NCBI GenBank assembly: GCA_003452395.1
Contig: DMOI01000035.1
Span: forward strand, 1 to 23,995
Source of the DNA: Clostridiales bacterium
GTDB lineage: Bacteria; Bacillota; Clostridia; Lachnospirales; UBA12420
Length of the DNA: 23,995 nt
Direction: 5' to 3'
The notes under the pieces were generated by a model, which was not told where the DNA came from, did no database searches, and saw nothing but the letters and a program-made list of their open reading frames with translations. Each line of letters opens with the position of its first letter. Position 1 is the first letter of the stretch. Both the position numbers and the translations under genes were made by a program. Positions 7,635 to 16,753 of this stretch are shown one piece after another.

Positions 7635-7721
7635 TGTGGAAAGTGTTGTTTTTGTTGTTTTTGAATTATCTACATCTGTTACTGTGATGCTTGTTATTTT
7701 TCCATTTGTATCTGTATTTTA
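7635..7721 (-). pseudogene. Orphan RHS fragment, proximal part
   Basis: The minus strand encodes about 29 RHS-like codons (NTDTNGKITSIT followed by VTDVDN and KTTKTT) leading into the direct repeat. The first part matches a segment of the main RHS gene near 14487-14525 and the second part matches one near 11330-11375. It is therefore a chimera, or a deletion derivative, of an RHS gene. It has no start codon or ribosome binding site. Together with 1-708 it forms the split orphan RHS copy. Confidence 0.75.
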
Positions 7722-7730
7722 GGGAGTCAC

Positions 7731-7788
7731 AGGACTGAAATATTCATTTTTTTAATATTTTAAGCTAATAAGTGAATATTTCAGTCCT
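7731..7788. repeat. 16-bp perfect inverted repeat at RHS locus boundary
   Basis: AGGACTGAAATATTCA (7731-7746) and its exact complement (7773-7788) flank a 26-base AT-rich loop. It lies 15 bases past the stop of the 87-residue gene and just beside the broken end of the orphan RHS fragment. It may be a transcription terminator for the RHS operon, although no T-run follows in that direction. It could instead be a tiny remnant of a mobile element. Confidence 0.5.
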
Positions 7789-7803
7789 AACCCCATTTGT
7801 TTT

Positions 7804-8067
7804 TTATCCTTTCGTTGAAGGATTAATGCTCCTATCACTTAAGTATTGTTTCATATCTTTATAATTATAAGAAAATAGTGTGGTATTTGTAAAACTTCCA
7901 TATACTTCAAATTTAGGTACATCATATGGGGAAACAGTATTTGATAGACTAGTATCTAGCGTGTGCAAATTATTACAATTATTAATTAACATATTCTTTT
8001 TATATTCTTCATACATATTTGGATTAAACTTTTCTCTTGACGTATACCCAAACAAAAATAAATTCAT
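7804..8067 (-). CDS. Small protein coupled to the putative immunity gene
   Basis: An 87-residue protein I do not recognise. It has no signal peptide or membrane segment and is rich in Asn, Tyr and Ser. Its ATG overlaps the stop of the preceding gene by four bases (ATGA), so it is translationally coupled. It lies in the usual immunity-gene position of an RHS tip module, so it could be a second immunity or accessory protein. It could also be a decayed fragment of a former tip module. Confidence 0.6.
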   Translation of the reverse strand: MNLFLFGYTSREKFNPNMYEEYKKNMLINNCNNLHTLDTSLSNTVSPYDVPKFEVYGSFTNTTLFSYNYKDMKQYLSDRSINPSTKG

Positions 8068-8441
8068 TCATGTTTAAACTCCTTCTGTTTTCTAAAACTT
8101 ACCTCTATTACTTTTTCTCCATTTGAGTTATTGAAATTTTCAAAGTGATCATGATAATCTGGATCAAATGTTTTATATTTCGATAGAGCAATTAGATATA
8201 TGCCTAATTCTTCAAGAGCTCTGCTACTTCCAGAAATATCAACTTTTAAGTTGCCATTTTCTACAAAATCTTCAAGTACTTCGTCAAATTTTTCAGCCTC
8301 AGAAATATCAATTATTATCTCATCTAGATATTGGGGTGTTTGGACTCCCCCCGCAAATATCCCTTTTTTAATATCTTGCTTTCCTGATAAATATTTTAAT
8401 TCTATTTCCACTTTTTCTTTATATATTTTTATATTTTTCAT
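8064..8441 (-). CDS. Putative immunity protein for the RHS toxin tip
   Basis: A 125-residue acidic protein starting 13 bases after the RHS stop codon, with an AAGGGGG ribosome binding site. It has no signal peptide or membrane segment, as expected for a cytosolic immunity protein. I recognise no family. A small tightly linked gene directly downstream of a polymorphic-toxin C-terminus is almost always the cognate immunity gene in RHS and WapA loci. The protein would bind and neutralise the toxin tip of its own or sister cells. Function is assigned by position, not by motif. Confidence 0.65.
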   Translation of the reverse strand: MKNIKIYKEKVEIELKYLSGKQDIKKGIFAGGVQTPQYLDEIIIDISEAEKFDEVLEDFVENGNLKVDISGSSRALEELGIYLIALSKYKTFDPDYHDHFENFNNSNGEKVIEVSFRKQKEFKHE

Positions 8442-8454
8442 AATACCCCCTTGA

Positions 8455-9045
8455 TTATTTTACTTTTTTAAACCACTCAAAAGATTTCTTAATCCATTTG
8501 TTTACTCCTGCATTCTTTTTAATTGATTTTGGAAGTTTATCTATATCATCTACTGTATCTAAAAACGTTTTCTTATCACCCACATGAATATGAATATTTC
8601 CAGAACTTTTACTTGAAGGTTTCTCTATGTCAATTCTTACCTTTTTACCTTTAATATCTGTTTGATACATTGTTTTCGAGTTACCACCTGTAAAACCTTT
8701 AGACATTAGCATTACTGTAACATAACTATCACTTGAATACATTTTATCAAAACTTTGATCTTCAAAATCCCCCACATCAACAGGTTTTCCATTAATATCC
8801 CCTAATATAAAATCGAAAACTACAAATTCTGTTGCCTTTTCTATGCCTGATTTAATTGGGTAGTCTTCATCATACCTTGCCTTATTTGCATTTCTTTCGG
8901 AATAATCTTGTATTGACTTCTTCTCAAATTTATCTATTATTCCCAACTTATATGCTGCATTTGCATTCTCCCACATCATACTATAAATAGCAATTTCTGA
9001 TATGACTGTATCTGAGTATTTTTCATCCCCCTCTTTCCAATGTCC
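8455..9045 (-). other. C-terminal toxin tip of the RHS protein
   Basis: The last 196 residues follow the conserved RHS core end (MYDPSTARFLQEDSY ... YYDPTG) and differ in style from the YD repeats, being charged and mixed alpha/beta. The final ~70 residues contain RIDIEKP, then GNIHIHVGDKK and LPKSIKKN. That layout recalls small RNase-type polymorphic toxin domains with a ...ENP...G.IH... pattern. The domain is a probable cell-killing tip released after delivery. The family assignment is tentative. Confidence 0.55.
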
Positions 9046-12000
9046 AGTTGGATCATAATACATCATTGGCTCATTATTACAGTATGTATATATATTCAAG
9101 CTTAGTGGGTCATTTCTATCTCCCTTGTAGCTATCCTCCTGCAAAAACCTCGCCGTACTTGGGTCGTACATCCTCGCATTCAAATAGTATAGTCCTGTCT
9201 CATCATCATACTTATACCCACCATACCTATATGGGTTGCTTGTCGTGCCTGTCTGGTCTTTTATATTCCCAAACTCGTCATAGTAGTATGTCGCTTGTAT
9301 TGTTCCATCGCCATCTACTAGACTTGTTACATCCGCATGTCCGTTATACATATAGTATACCGTATTTGTTCCATTTTGTCTACTTATTGGATTTATTCCG
9401 TGGATGTTTCTTGCCGTTTGTTCGTCATCTTCGTCTAGTTCTAAAATTATATTATTATCTAAATCAAGTAAGAAGTTTGTAGTTGCTCCGTCTACTGTTT
9501 TAGATATTCTGTTACCTCCCACGTTATACATATTTTGTACTGTCTTGCCTGCTTTTACTGTTTGTATTAGTTGGTTTAGTTTGTCGTAGGTATTCGTAGT
9601 CGTATCTGTTCCATTGCTTTCTGTTAGTTGGTTTCCGTTATTATCATATGTGTATTCTACTGTTTCAGTAGCTACTCCATCTATTGTTGTTTCTACTTGT
9701 GTCAAACGATTCTGATTGTTATATGTGTAGGTCTTTACAGTTGTTATTGCTGTGCTTGTAGTAGTCATTTCATTTATCACTATTTCTGATAGTATTTCGC
9801 TTGGTGTGTCATTTATTATTGCGACTGGTTCTTCTGCTTGATTATCTTCTGTTGGGGTTGTTTGTATTTCTTCATCTACAGGTGTTTCTTCTGTTTCTGT
9901 TTCTATTTCTGTTTCTATTGTTGTTATTGGATTTTCCTCAACAGTCGGTGTTGGGTCTTCTACTACTGGTTCTTCCACTATAGGTGTTTCTAGTATATCT
10001 TGATTTTCTATTGTTTCGTTTACTATTAGTTCTTGTATTTCTGGCTCTACATTTATTTCTTCTTGTACTACCATTTGCTCCTGTAATTCTACTGTTTCTA
10101 CTGTCGTTTCTGTTTTTCTGTTTCCTGATTTGTCATATGTGTATGCTGTTGTTCTGCCACTTGGTTCTGTTATTGTTTTTAGTCTGTTTAGCTCATCATA
10201 TGTGTAGGTTGTTGTTCCTTTACTTACTCCCCCTATTATTTCTGTTTTGGTTAGTTGGTTGCTGTGGTTGTCATATGTGTATGTGTATTCATCCATTACT
10301 ACATAGCTTCCGCTTTCTGTTTTGTAGTTGGTTAGTTTTGTTAGTTTATTGTTTGTGTTATATTCGTATGTTGTTTTGTTGCCATTTGGATATACGATGC
10401 TTGCTCGGTTTCCGTTGTCGTTGTATGTATATGTCGCTATTACATTTGTTCCGTTCTTTACTGTTTCTAGTCTTCCTTTGTTGTCGTATATATTAGTTGT
10501 CTCGTTGCCTTTTTGGTCTGTTATTGTTTCTGATACTTTTCCGTTTGTTTCTTGTATGTCGTATTTGTATGTTACTGTTCCTATGTCTGTTTGTGCTTTT
10601 GTTGTTGGTCTGTTTTGTTGGTCATATGTGTATGTTGTTGTTCCGTTTGTGTTTGTTGCTGTGAGTATGTTTCCGTTATTGTCATATGTATGGTTGATTG
10701 TTGTTGTTCCTGCTTGTTCTTCTGTCAGTTGTCCGTGAATGTTGTATGTGTAGGTGAATTGGTTGCCATTTCTGTCCGTTTTTGTTGCTAGTAGTCCATT
10801 TTGGTTGTATGTGTAGGTTTCTTCTAGTCCTGCTCCGTCTGTTGTTGTTATTACTTTGTTTTGTGCGTTGTATTCGTATGTGGTTGTTCTTGCTTCTCCG
10901 TCTGTTTGTGTTAGTAAGTTGCCGTTTGTATCATATATGTAGGTTGTGTTTTCGTTTAGTGCATTTGTTACTTTTATTAGCCTGTTTTGTTCATCATAGT
11001 TATAGGTTGTGGTGTAGTTTCTTTCGTCTTTTTTGGTTTTTAGGTTGCCTAGGTCATCATAGGTTTGTACTATTTCTTTTAGTAGTGGGTCTATTGTTTT
11101 TGTTAGTTTGTTGTTTTTGTTGTATTGATATTGTGTTTTGTTGTTTTGTGCGTCGTATGATTCTATTTGTATGTGGTTTGCGTTGTATTTTAGTTTTTGT
11201 ATTGTTATATTGTTTGGGTCTATTATTTTGATTTTTCTGTTTAGTGGGTCATAGGTTGTTGTGGTTGTGTTCTCTCGCCAGTCGGTTACTATTGTTTGGT
11301 TTCCATTTGCGTCGTATGTGTAGGTTGTTGTTTTTGTTGTTGCTACATTGTCTATATCTGTTACCGTTATGCTTTCTGTTGTCTTTCTGTTTAGTTCGTC
11401 GTATGTGATTTGTGTTGTGTTGCCTCTTGGATCTGTTGTGTTTCTTAGGTTTCCATTTAGGTCATATTTGTTTGTTATTATTCTTGTTTCTGTTTGGTCA
11501 GTTTTTTGTACTGTTTGTGTTAAGACTTTTCCTGCGTGGTTGTATGTGCTTAGTTTTTCTTGTCCTGCTGTGTCTAGTGTTCGTGCTAGTCTGCCCATGC
11601 TGTCGTATTGATTTGTGATTGTGTTTGCTGGTATGCTTGTGTCTGTTGGTGTTGTTATTTTTCTTATTTGGTTTAGATTATTGTATTGATATGTTGTGAC
11701 GTTGCTATTTGAGTCTGTGCTTGTTAGTTTGTTACCTGCGTAGTCATATGTGGCAGTTGCTTGTGTTACTGCTAGGTCGTTTATTGTTTTTTGGATTGTT
11801 TGTTGTTGTAGGTTTCCGTTGTCGTCGTATGTGTAGTTTGTTATTACTCCATTTACATTTGTTTCTTTTGTTTTTCTGCCTAGTGTGTCGTATTCATATT
11901 TGTTTAGATATGTTTTTCCGATGTCTCTGTTTACTGGGTCTAGTTCTGTGGCTACTTTGTTGTCTAGTGTGTAGGTGTAGTTTGTTTGGTAGCTTAGTCC

Positions 12001-15000
12001 ATCTGTTTCTTTTGTTTTGTTTCCATTTGCGTCATATTGATAGCTGTTTGTTATTGTTACCCACTGACTTGTTTCTGGGTCTATATATTTATCGTATTTG
12101 TATGTTACTCTGTCCATGTTGTCGTATGTGTATTCTGTTCTGTTCATTTGCGTTAATGTTTTTGTTGGATCATAGTTTTTTGCAGTTACTTCTGCTGTTA
12201 GCCTTCCTGATAGGTCATAGTAGTTTTTTCTTGTTTCGTTTTTTGCATTTGTTGTTGTTTCTTGAAAGCCTTGTTTTGTGTATGTGTAGGTTGTTGTGTT
12301 TCCTTCTGGGTCTGTAGCTGTTACAGGTTTTCCTTCGTGGTTGTATGTTGTTGTGGTTACTATCGTTGCTTGGTTATTTGTTTCGTTTAGTCCTTGATAG
12401 CTTGTGCTTGTTCGATTGTTGTTGTTATCGTATGTGTAGGTTTCTGTTACGTTGTCTGGTGTTGTTTGTGTTAGTGTGTTTCCGTTTTTGTCATATGTGT
12501 ATGTTGTTGTTAGTTCTTGTGTTGTTTCGTCGTTTAGTGCATTGCCCGCTATATCTTTTGCTATTACTTGTTGTGTTTTTGTTACTACTTTATTTAGATG
12601 GTTGTGTTCATATGTTGTTGTGTTTTTATCTGTGGCACTTGTGTATGCTTCTTCTTTTGTGATATTGCCGTCTTGGTCATATTCGTATGCTATTTTTTTG
12701 CCTGTGTTGTTTTCTACTGTTTTTAATTTTTTGTCAGTATAGTATGTATATGTGGTAGTTATTATATCTTGTGCGTTTGCTTGTGCATATAGCTCTACAG
12801 GAGTTTTTCCTGTACTCTCTTCTGTTTTGTTTCCTGCTTTGTCGTAGGTTGTTTTGGTGTATTTGTATTTTGTTGTTCCATCTAATTTTACTGGTGTCCA
12901 TACTTCTGTGTTTCTGTTTAGTCCATCGTATTTGAGGTATGTCTTGCTTCCTTTTTTGTCTTCTATGTTGTTTATTGTTCCGTTTGTGTTATATATTATT
13001 TTTATAGAGCCGTCTGCAAATGTTTGTTGTTTTTCTCTTCCTGCATAATCGTAGATTTTTGTTTCTGTTTTATATATACTTGACGTAAAGTATGTTCTTT
13101 CTTCTACCTTTGTAGTTTTGTCTGTTTGTATTGTGTATATGTATTCTTTTAGCTTTTGTCTTGAAGACGTGCTTGTTTCTTTGTAGTATATGTATTTTAT
13201 TCTGTTTATTGTGTCATATTCATTCTCATATATACTTCCATTTGGTTTTTCTTCTGTTTTTATATTTCCATATATATCGTATGTGTATGTTGTTATGTTG
13301 TTTTCTGGGTCTTTTGAGGTTTCTAGTAATCCGTTTGCATAGTATGTATACCTATTACCTACGTCTGCTGAATACGTGTGATTTATTAGGTCGTCATATG
13401 ATGGGTTGTATTGGTTTGGTGTTATTTCTTTTGTTTTTCTTCCTAATCCATCATATGTTATTCTTGTTGTTTCATTGTTTATGCTTTGGATTGTTTGTTT
13501 TTCTAGGTTTCCATTTTTGTTATATGTGTAGGTTGTTATGTTTCCTTTTGGAGTTTGTTGCGATGTTTTTAGACCTACTTGGTCATACACATATGTCGTT
13601 GTATTGCTTTTGGGGTCTGTTATCGTTTGTATATTGCCGTAGGCATCATATGTGTAAGTTGTAACGTATCCATTCGGATCTGTTTCTGTTTTGAGTAATG
13701 CTTTGAAGTTATATCCTAGTGTTTGTCTTTCTGTTTCTGTATAGTATTCATATGTTGTGATGGCAAAGCTTTCTTCATTTTGTCCTACTATGTATGTGTC
13801 TGTTCCGTTTAGTGGTTGTACCTTTTTTAGTAAATTTATTTGTTCTTGATCATAAATGTAGTAGGTTTTATTTCCTATCTCATCTGTTTGTTTTGTTATG
13901 TTGTTTTTATTGTCATATTCATACGTTTTGTAACTACTGTCTGGATTTGTTATCTTTGTTATATTGCCTTCGTTGTCTATTTCGTATTCTGTTTTATTGC
14001 CATTTCGATCAGTAGTAGATTTTACTTCTCCTAAAATATCTACTCCGTTTGCATCTGTAAAGTATTCGATTTTAGTTTCTTTGTTTTCTGCATCTGTTTT
14101 TACATGTGTATTGTATTTGCAGTTATATTGTTCTTTGGTACTATAACCATTTATATCTGTTATAGTTGTAACTCCAAAAATATAGTCATAGGTATATGTA
14201 AATTCATTGCCTTTATTGTCATTTACTTTTATAACTCTATGATTGTTTTTCGTATCTGTATGCTTATATGTTATTTCTTCCACGATGTTATTGCTGTTAT
14301 TGATTATTTTATTTAAATAACCTTCCGCATCATACTCATATGTTGTGACTATACCCATAGGGTCGGTTACTGTATGTAGCTTTCCATTTTGATATGTGTA
14401 TGTTACTGTTCTACTTTCTGGTGCTGTTATTTGTTCTATAAGCCCATTGTTATATATGATGCTTATGCTTCTTCCTGCTGGGTCTGTGATACTTGTTATC
14501 TTTCCAGTTGTATCTGTATTTATGTTTAGTGAATTACCATTTTTATCTTTTATTTCTGATAAATATCCGTTTGAAAATATTATTTGTGTCTGATCTTTTG
14601 TTGTTAGTTTATATACATTGCTTGTTACTTTTTCCAGCTTATTTCTTGTATTGGTAGCTGTATATGTGTCATTACCATTATCTACAAATCTTTCCTTACT
14701 TCCGCTTGGTAGCTTGACCTCTATATAGTCTTGACCGTTTTCTGATATGCTTTGTAAGTATCCTTCAAAATTCAAAGTCCACCCCCGTCCAAACGCACTT
14801 GTTGTCTCCCCATCAAGCGAATTATAAGTACGCCCTAACGATAGATCAAATCCATTTGTAGGGATGTTTATATCCGTGAATGATTTTGAGTAATTACCTG
14901 TAGGTGCATATACTCCCATTATACTAGATATTGTTTCTCCGTAGTGTGCTTCTGCCCTGTCTTCTGGGTATTCCTCCATCCAACCTGGTGTTACGTAGTA

Positions 15001-16683
15001 TAGAATAATCCATACTGGAGTGTAGTTAAATACGTAGCCTGTTTCAATTGGCTTTGATAATACCAATTTGCTGAATTTTGAAATAGTAGGGTTTGCAAAG
15101 CTTATATTTTGTACTCCATCACTATTTAAGAATGTTACATGGTTAGAGGTTGTTTTAAAGTTATATTGTGATCCTGATTTTTGCTCAAAGTTTCCTCTTA
15201 ACTCTAGTGCTCCATTTGTTAAGTAACCATTATGACTTGCCGTAGATTGTGTTATAAAGCTTCCTTTTACTAACACGTAACTAACTGAACTAGTCATACT
15301 TAATAAGCCTGCACTGTTACCGTATGTATATGTTCCATCTACATTTTTTGTTCTGCTTTGTATTCTATAATCACCTTCGACTTCTAGTCTTCCCCCATTT
15401 GTGTACATTGTTCCTGCTGATTGTATTAGGCTACCGTTTATTGTTAGTCGATACCCACTTAAGCTAAATGTTCCATATCCAAGCTCCACATCTGATGGTA
15501 TTATTGTATTTCTTTTTAATGTCCATCCTTTTATCGGGGTTCTAAATATTACTCCACCTACTGTTAAGTTTGTTATTTCTAGGTCATTAAAATATGAATT
15601 ATAATAATCTTCAAATCTGACTTCTTGCACTCCTGTACCGCTTAATAATACTTTATGATAGCCCGTTGATGCAAAGTTATAACTAGCAGACGTTGAATAT
15701 TTCTTTTGTTCAAAGTTACCTTTTATCTCTAGTACTCCATTTGTTAAGTAACCAGTATGACTTGCCGTAGATTGTGTTATAAAGCTTCCTTTTACTAACA
15801 CGTAACTGACTGAACTAGTCATACTTAATAAGCCTGCACTGTTACCGTATGTATATGTCCCATCTGCATTTTTTACCCTGCTTTGTATTCTATAATCACC
15901 TTCGACTTCTAGTTTTCCCCCATTTGTGTACATTGTTCCTGCAGGTTGTATCAGGCTACCGGTTATTGTTAGTCGATGTCCACTTAAGTTAAATGTTTCA
16001 TATCCAAGCTCCACATCTGATGGTATTATTGTATCTCTTTTTAATGTCCATCCTTTTATCGGGGTTTTAAATGTTACTCCATTTGCTATTAAATTTGTTA
16101 TTTCTAAATCGTTAAAATATGAATTTTGATAATCTTCAAAACTTATTTCTTGCACTCCTGTACCGCTTAATATTACTTTATGATAACCGGTTGTATAAAA
16201 ATTATAACTAGCAGCCGTTGAATATTTCTTTTGTTCAAAGTTACCTTTTATCTCTAGTACTCCGTTTGTCAAGTAACCATTATGACTTGCCGCAGATTGT
16301 GTTACAAAGTTTCCGTTGACTAACACATAATCATTTACATTTGTCATTGTTAACAAACCAGTACTTGAGCTATAGCTTTCATCAGCATTTTTAGTTTGTA
16401 TTCTATAATCTCCATTTACTTCTAATCTTCCACCGCTTACGATCAACGTACCTGCTGATTGTATTAGGTTTCCTTCTACTATTAGAGTATTTCCATTTAA
16501 ATTTAATACTCCACCCGTCAAATAAACGTTGTTATAAGTTTGATTTTGTGTAAGTGTCGTATTCGTTATTATCGTAATATCATCCGATGCAAATGTTTGG
16601 GTATTTGCTAACCCTAAAAAAATTAAACATAGAAAACTAAACATTAAAATTTTAAACTGCGTATTAAAATTTGCCACTTTCAT
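8455..16683 (-). CDS. Giant secreted RHS/YD-repeat polymorphic toxin
   Basis: A 2742-residue protein. ATG 16683 is chosen because a strong AGGAGG site lies just upstream and the protein then opens with a Sec signal peptide (MKVANFNTQFKILMFSFLCL, ending near FAS). Three related ~175-residue adhesin-like repeats follow. Next comes an RHS entry region (NGFDLSLGRTYNSLDG, GRGWTLNFE), then well over a hundred YD-type motifs (TYTYD, YEYD) expected to form a beta cocoon. A Glu/Thr-rich insert lies near 9735-10105, followed by the RHS core end and a 196-residue toxin tip. It resembles Bacillus WapA in plan: a wall-associated or secreted protein that delivers its tip to neighbouring cells. The coding strand is very rich in A and C because of repeated ACA Thr codons. 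It has its own promoter with a LytTR operator. Confidence 0.95.
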   Translation of the reverse strand: MKVANFNTQFKILMFSFLCLIFLGLANTQTFASDDITIITNTTLTQNQTYNNVYLTGGVLNLNGNTLIVEGNLIQSAGTLIVSGGRLEVNGDYRIQTKNADESYSSSTGLLTMTNVNDYVLVNGNFVTQSAASHNGYLTNGVLEIKGNFEQKKYSTAASYNFYTTGYHKVILSGTGVQEISFEDYQNSYFNDLEITNLIANGVTFKTPIKGWTLKRDTIIPSDVELGYETFNLSGHRLTITGSLIQPAGTMYTNGGKLEVEGDYRIQSRVKNADGTYTYGNSAGLLSMTSSVSYVLVKGSFITQSTASHTGYLTNGVLEIKGNFEQKKYSTSASYNFASTGYHKVLLSGTGVQEVRFEDYYNSYFNDLEITNLTVGGVIFRTPIKGWTLKRNTIIPSDVELGYGTFSLSGYRLTINGSLIQSAGTMYTNGGRLEVEGDYRIQSRTKNVDGTYTYGNSAGLLSMTSSVSYVLVKGSFITQSTASHNGYLTNGALELRGNFEQKSGSQYNFKTTSNHVTFLNSDGVQNISFANPTISKFSKLVLSKPIETGYVFNYTPVWIILYYVTPGWMEEYPEDRAEAHYGETISSIMGVYAPTGNYSKSFTDINIPTNGFDLSLGRTYNSLDGETTSAFGRGWTLNFEGYLQSISENGQDYIEVKLPSGSKERFVDNGNDTYTATNTRNKLEKVTSNVYKLTTKDQTQIIFSNGYLSEIKDKNGNSLNINTDTTGKITSITDPAGRSISIIYNNGLIEQITAPESRTVTYTYQNGKLHTVTDPMGIVTTYEYDAEGYLNKIINNSNNIVEEITYKHTDTKNNHRVIKVNDNKGNEFTYTYDYIFGVTTITDINGYSTKEQYNCKYNTHVKTDAENKETKIEYFTDANGVDILGEVKSTTDRNGNKTEYEIDNEGNITKITNPDSSYKTYEYDNKNNITKQTDEIGNKTYYIYDQEQINLLKKVQPLNGTDTYIVGQNEESFAITTYEYYTETERQTLGYNFKALLKTETDPNGYVTTYTYDAYGNIQTITDPKSNTTTYVYDQVGLKTSQQTPKGNITTYTYNKNGNLEKQTIQSINNETTRITYDGLGRKTKEITPNQYNPSYDDLINHTYSADVGNRYTYYANGLLETSKDPENNITTYTYDIYGNIKTEEKPNGSIYENEYDTINRIKYIYYKETSTSSRQKLKEYIYTIQTDKTTKVEERTYFTSSIYKTETKIYDYAGREKQQTFADGSIKIIYNTNGTINNIEDKKGSKTYLKYDGLNRNTEVWTPVKLDGTTKYKYTKTTYDKAGNKTEESTGKTPVELYAQANAQDIITTTYTYYTDKKLKTVENNTGKKIAYEYDQDGNITKEEAYTSATDKNTTTYEHNHLNKVVTKTQQVIAKDIAGNALNDETTQELTTTYTYDKNGNTLTQTTPDNVTETYTYDNNNNRTSTSYQGLNETNNQATIVTTTTYNHEGKPVTATDPEGNTTTYTYTKQGFQETTTNAKNETRKNYYDLSGRLTAEVTAKNYDPTKTLTQMNRTEYTYDNMDRVTYKYDKYIDPETSQWVTITNSYQYDANGNKTKETDGLSYQTNYTYTLDNKVATELDPVNRDIGKTYLNKYEYDTLGRKTKETNVNGVITNYTYDDNGNLQQQTIQKTINDLAVTQATATYDYAGNKLTSTDSNSNVTTYQYNNLNQIRKITTPTDTSIPANTITNQYDSMGRLARTLDTAGQEKLSTYNHAGKVLTQTVQKTDQTETRIITNKYDLNGNLRNTTDPRGNTTQITYDELNRKTTESITVTDIDNVATTKTTTYTYDANGNQTIVTDWRENTTTTTYDPLNRKIKIIDPNNITIQKLKYNANHIQIESYDAQNNKTQYQYNKNNKLTKTIDPLLKEIVQTYDDLGNLKTKKDERNYTTTYNYDEQNRLIKVTNALNENTTYIYDTNGNLLTQTDGEARTTTYEYNAQNKVITTTDGAGLEETYTYNQNGLLATKTDRNGNQFTYTYNIHGQLTEEQAGTTTINHTYDNNGNILTATNTNGTTTYTYDQQNRPTTKAQTDIGTVTYKYDIQETNGKVSETITDQKGNETTNIYDNKGRLETVKNGTNVIATYTYNDNGNRASIVYPNGNKTTYEYNTNNKLTKLTNYKTESGSYVVMDEYTYTYDNHSNQLTKTEIIGGVSKGTTTYTYDELNRLKTITEPSGRTTAYTYDKSGNRKTETTVETVELQEQMVVQEEINVEPEIQELIVNETIENQDILETPIVEEPVVEDPTPTVEENPITTIETEIETETEETPVDEEIQTTPTEDNQAEEPVAIINDTPSEILSEIVINEMTTTSTAITTVKTYTYNNQNRLTQVETTIDGVATETVEYTYDNNGNQLTESNGTDTTTNTYDKLNQLIQTVKAGKTVQNMYNVGGNRISKTVDGATTNFLLDLDNNIILELDEDDEQTARNIHGINPISRQNGTNTVYYMYNGHADVTSLVDGDGTIQATYYYDEFGNIKDQTGTTSNPYRYGGYKYDDETGLYYLNARMYDPSTARFLQEDSYKGDRNDPLSLNIYTYCNNEPMMYYDPTGHWKEGDEKYSDTVISEIAIYSMMWENANAAYKLGIIDKFEKKSIQDYSERNANKARYDEDYPIKSGIEKATEFVVFDFILGDINGKPVDVGDFEDQSFDKMYSSDSYVTVMLMSKGFTGGNSKTMYQTDIKGKKVRIDIEKPSSKSSGNIHIHVGDKKTFLDTVDDIDKLPKSIKKNAGVNKWIKKSFEWFKKVK
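15196..16245 (-). repeat. 525-bp tandem repeats in the RHS N-terminus
   Basis: Two nearly identical 525-bp units lie in tandem (for example the segment at 15401 recurs at 15926), and a more diverged third copy continues to about 16560. Each unit encodes 175 residues, with motifs such as GYLTNGVLEIKGNFEQK and GTGVQE. The unit is a multiple of three, so copy number can change without breaking the frame. Confidence 0.85.
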
Positions 16684-16716
16684 CCTCTTCCTCCTATAAT
16701 TTTTGATTTTCTTTCG

Positions 16717-16745
16717 ACTATACCACACTTTTTTCTACATTGCAA
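16717..16745 (-). promoter_or_regulatory. Sigma-A promoter of the RHS gene
   Basis: On the minus strand TTGCAA (16745-16740) and TATAGT (16722-16717) are separated by exactly 17 bases. The -10 lies about 33 bases upstream of the RHS ATG, just ahead of the ribosome binding site. Confidence 0.75.
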
Positions 16746-16753
16746 ATCATTGA

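Noticed and set aside
9600..14400. Regular short repeats that could suggest a CRISPR array
   Set aside because: The repeats are degenerate, in frame, and encode YD motifs of variable spacing; there are no uniform spacers.
9048..14593. Many plus-strand open frames rich in Leu, Val, Phe and Cys opposite the RHS gene
   Set aside because: They are antisense shadows of the AC-rich, Thr/Tyr-rich YD repeats; they lack ribosome binding sites and their composition mirrors the repeat codons.
16684..16728. 15-residue longer RHS N-terminus
   Set aside because: It would place the ribosome binding site inside the gene and put a basic stretch ahead of a normal signal peptide.
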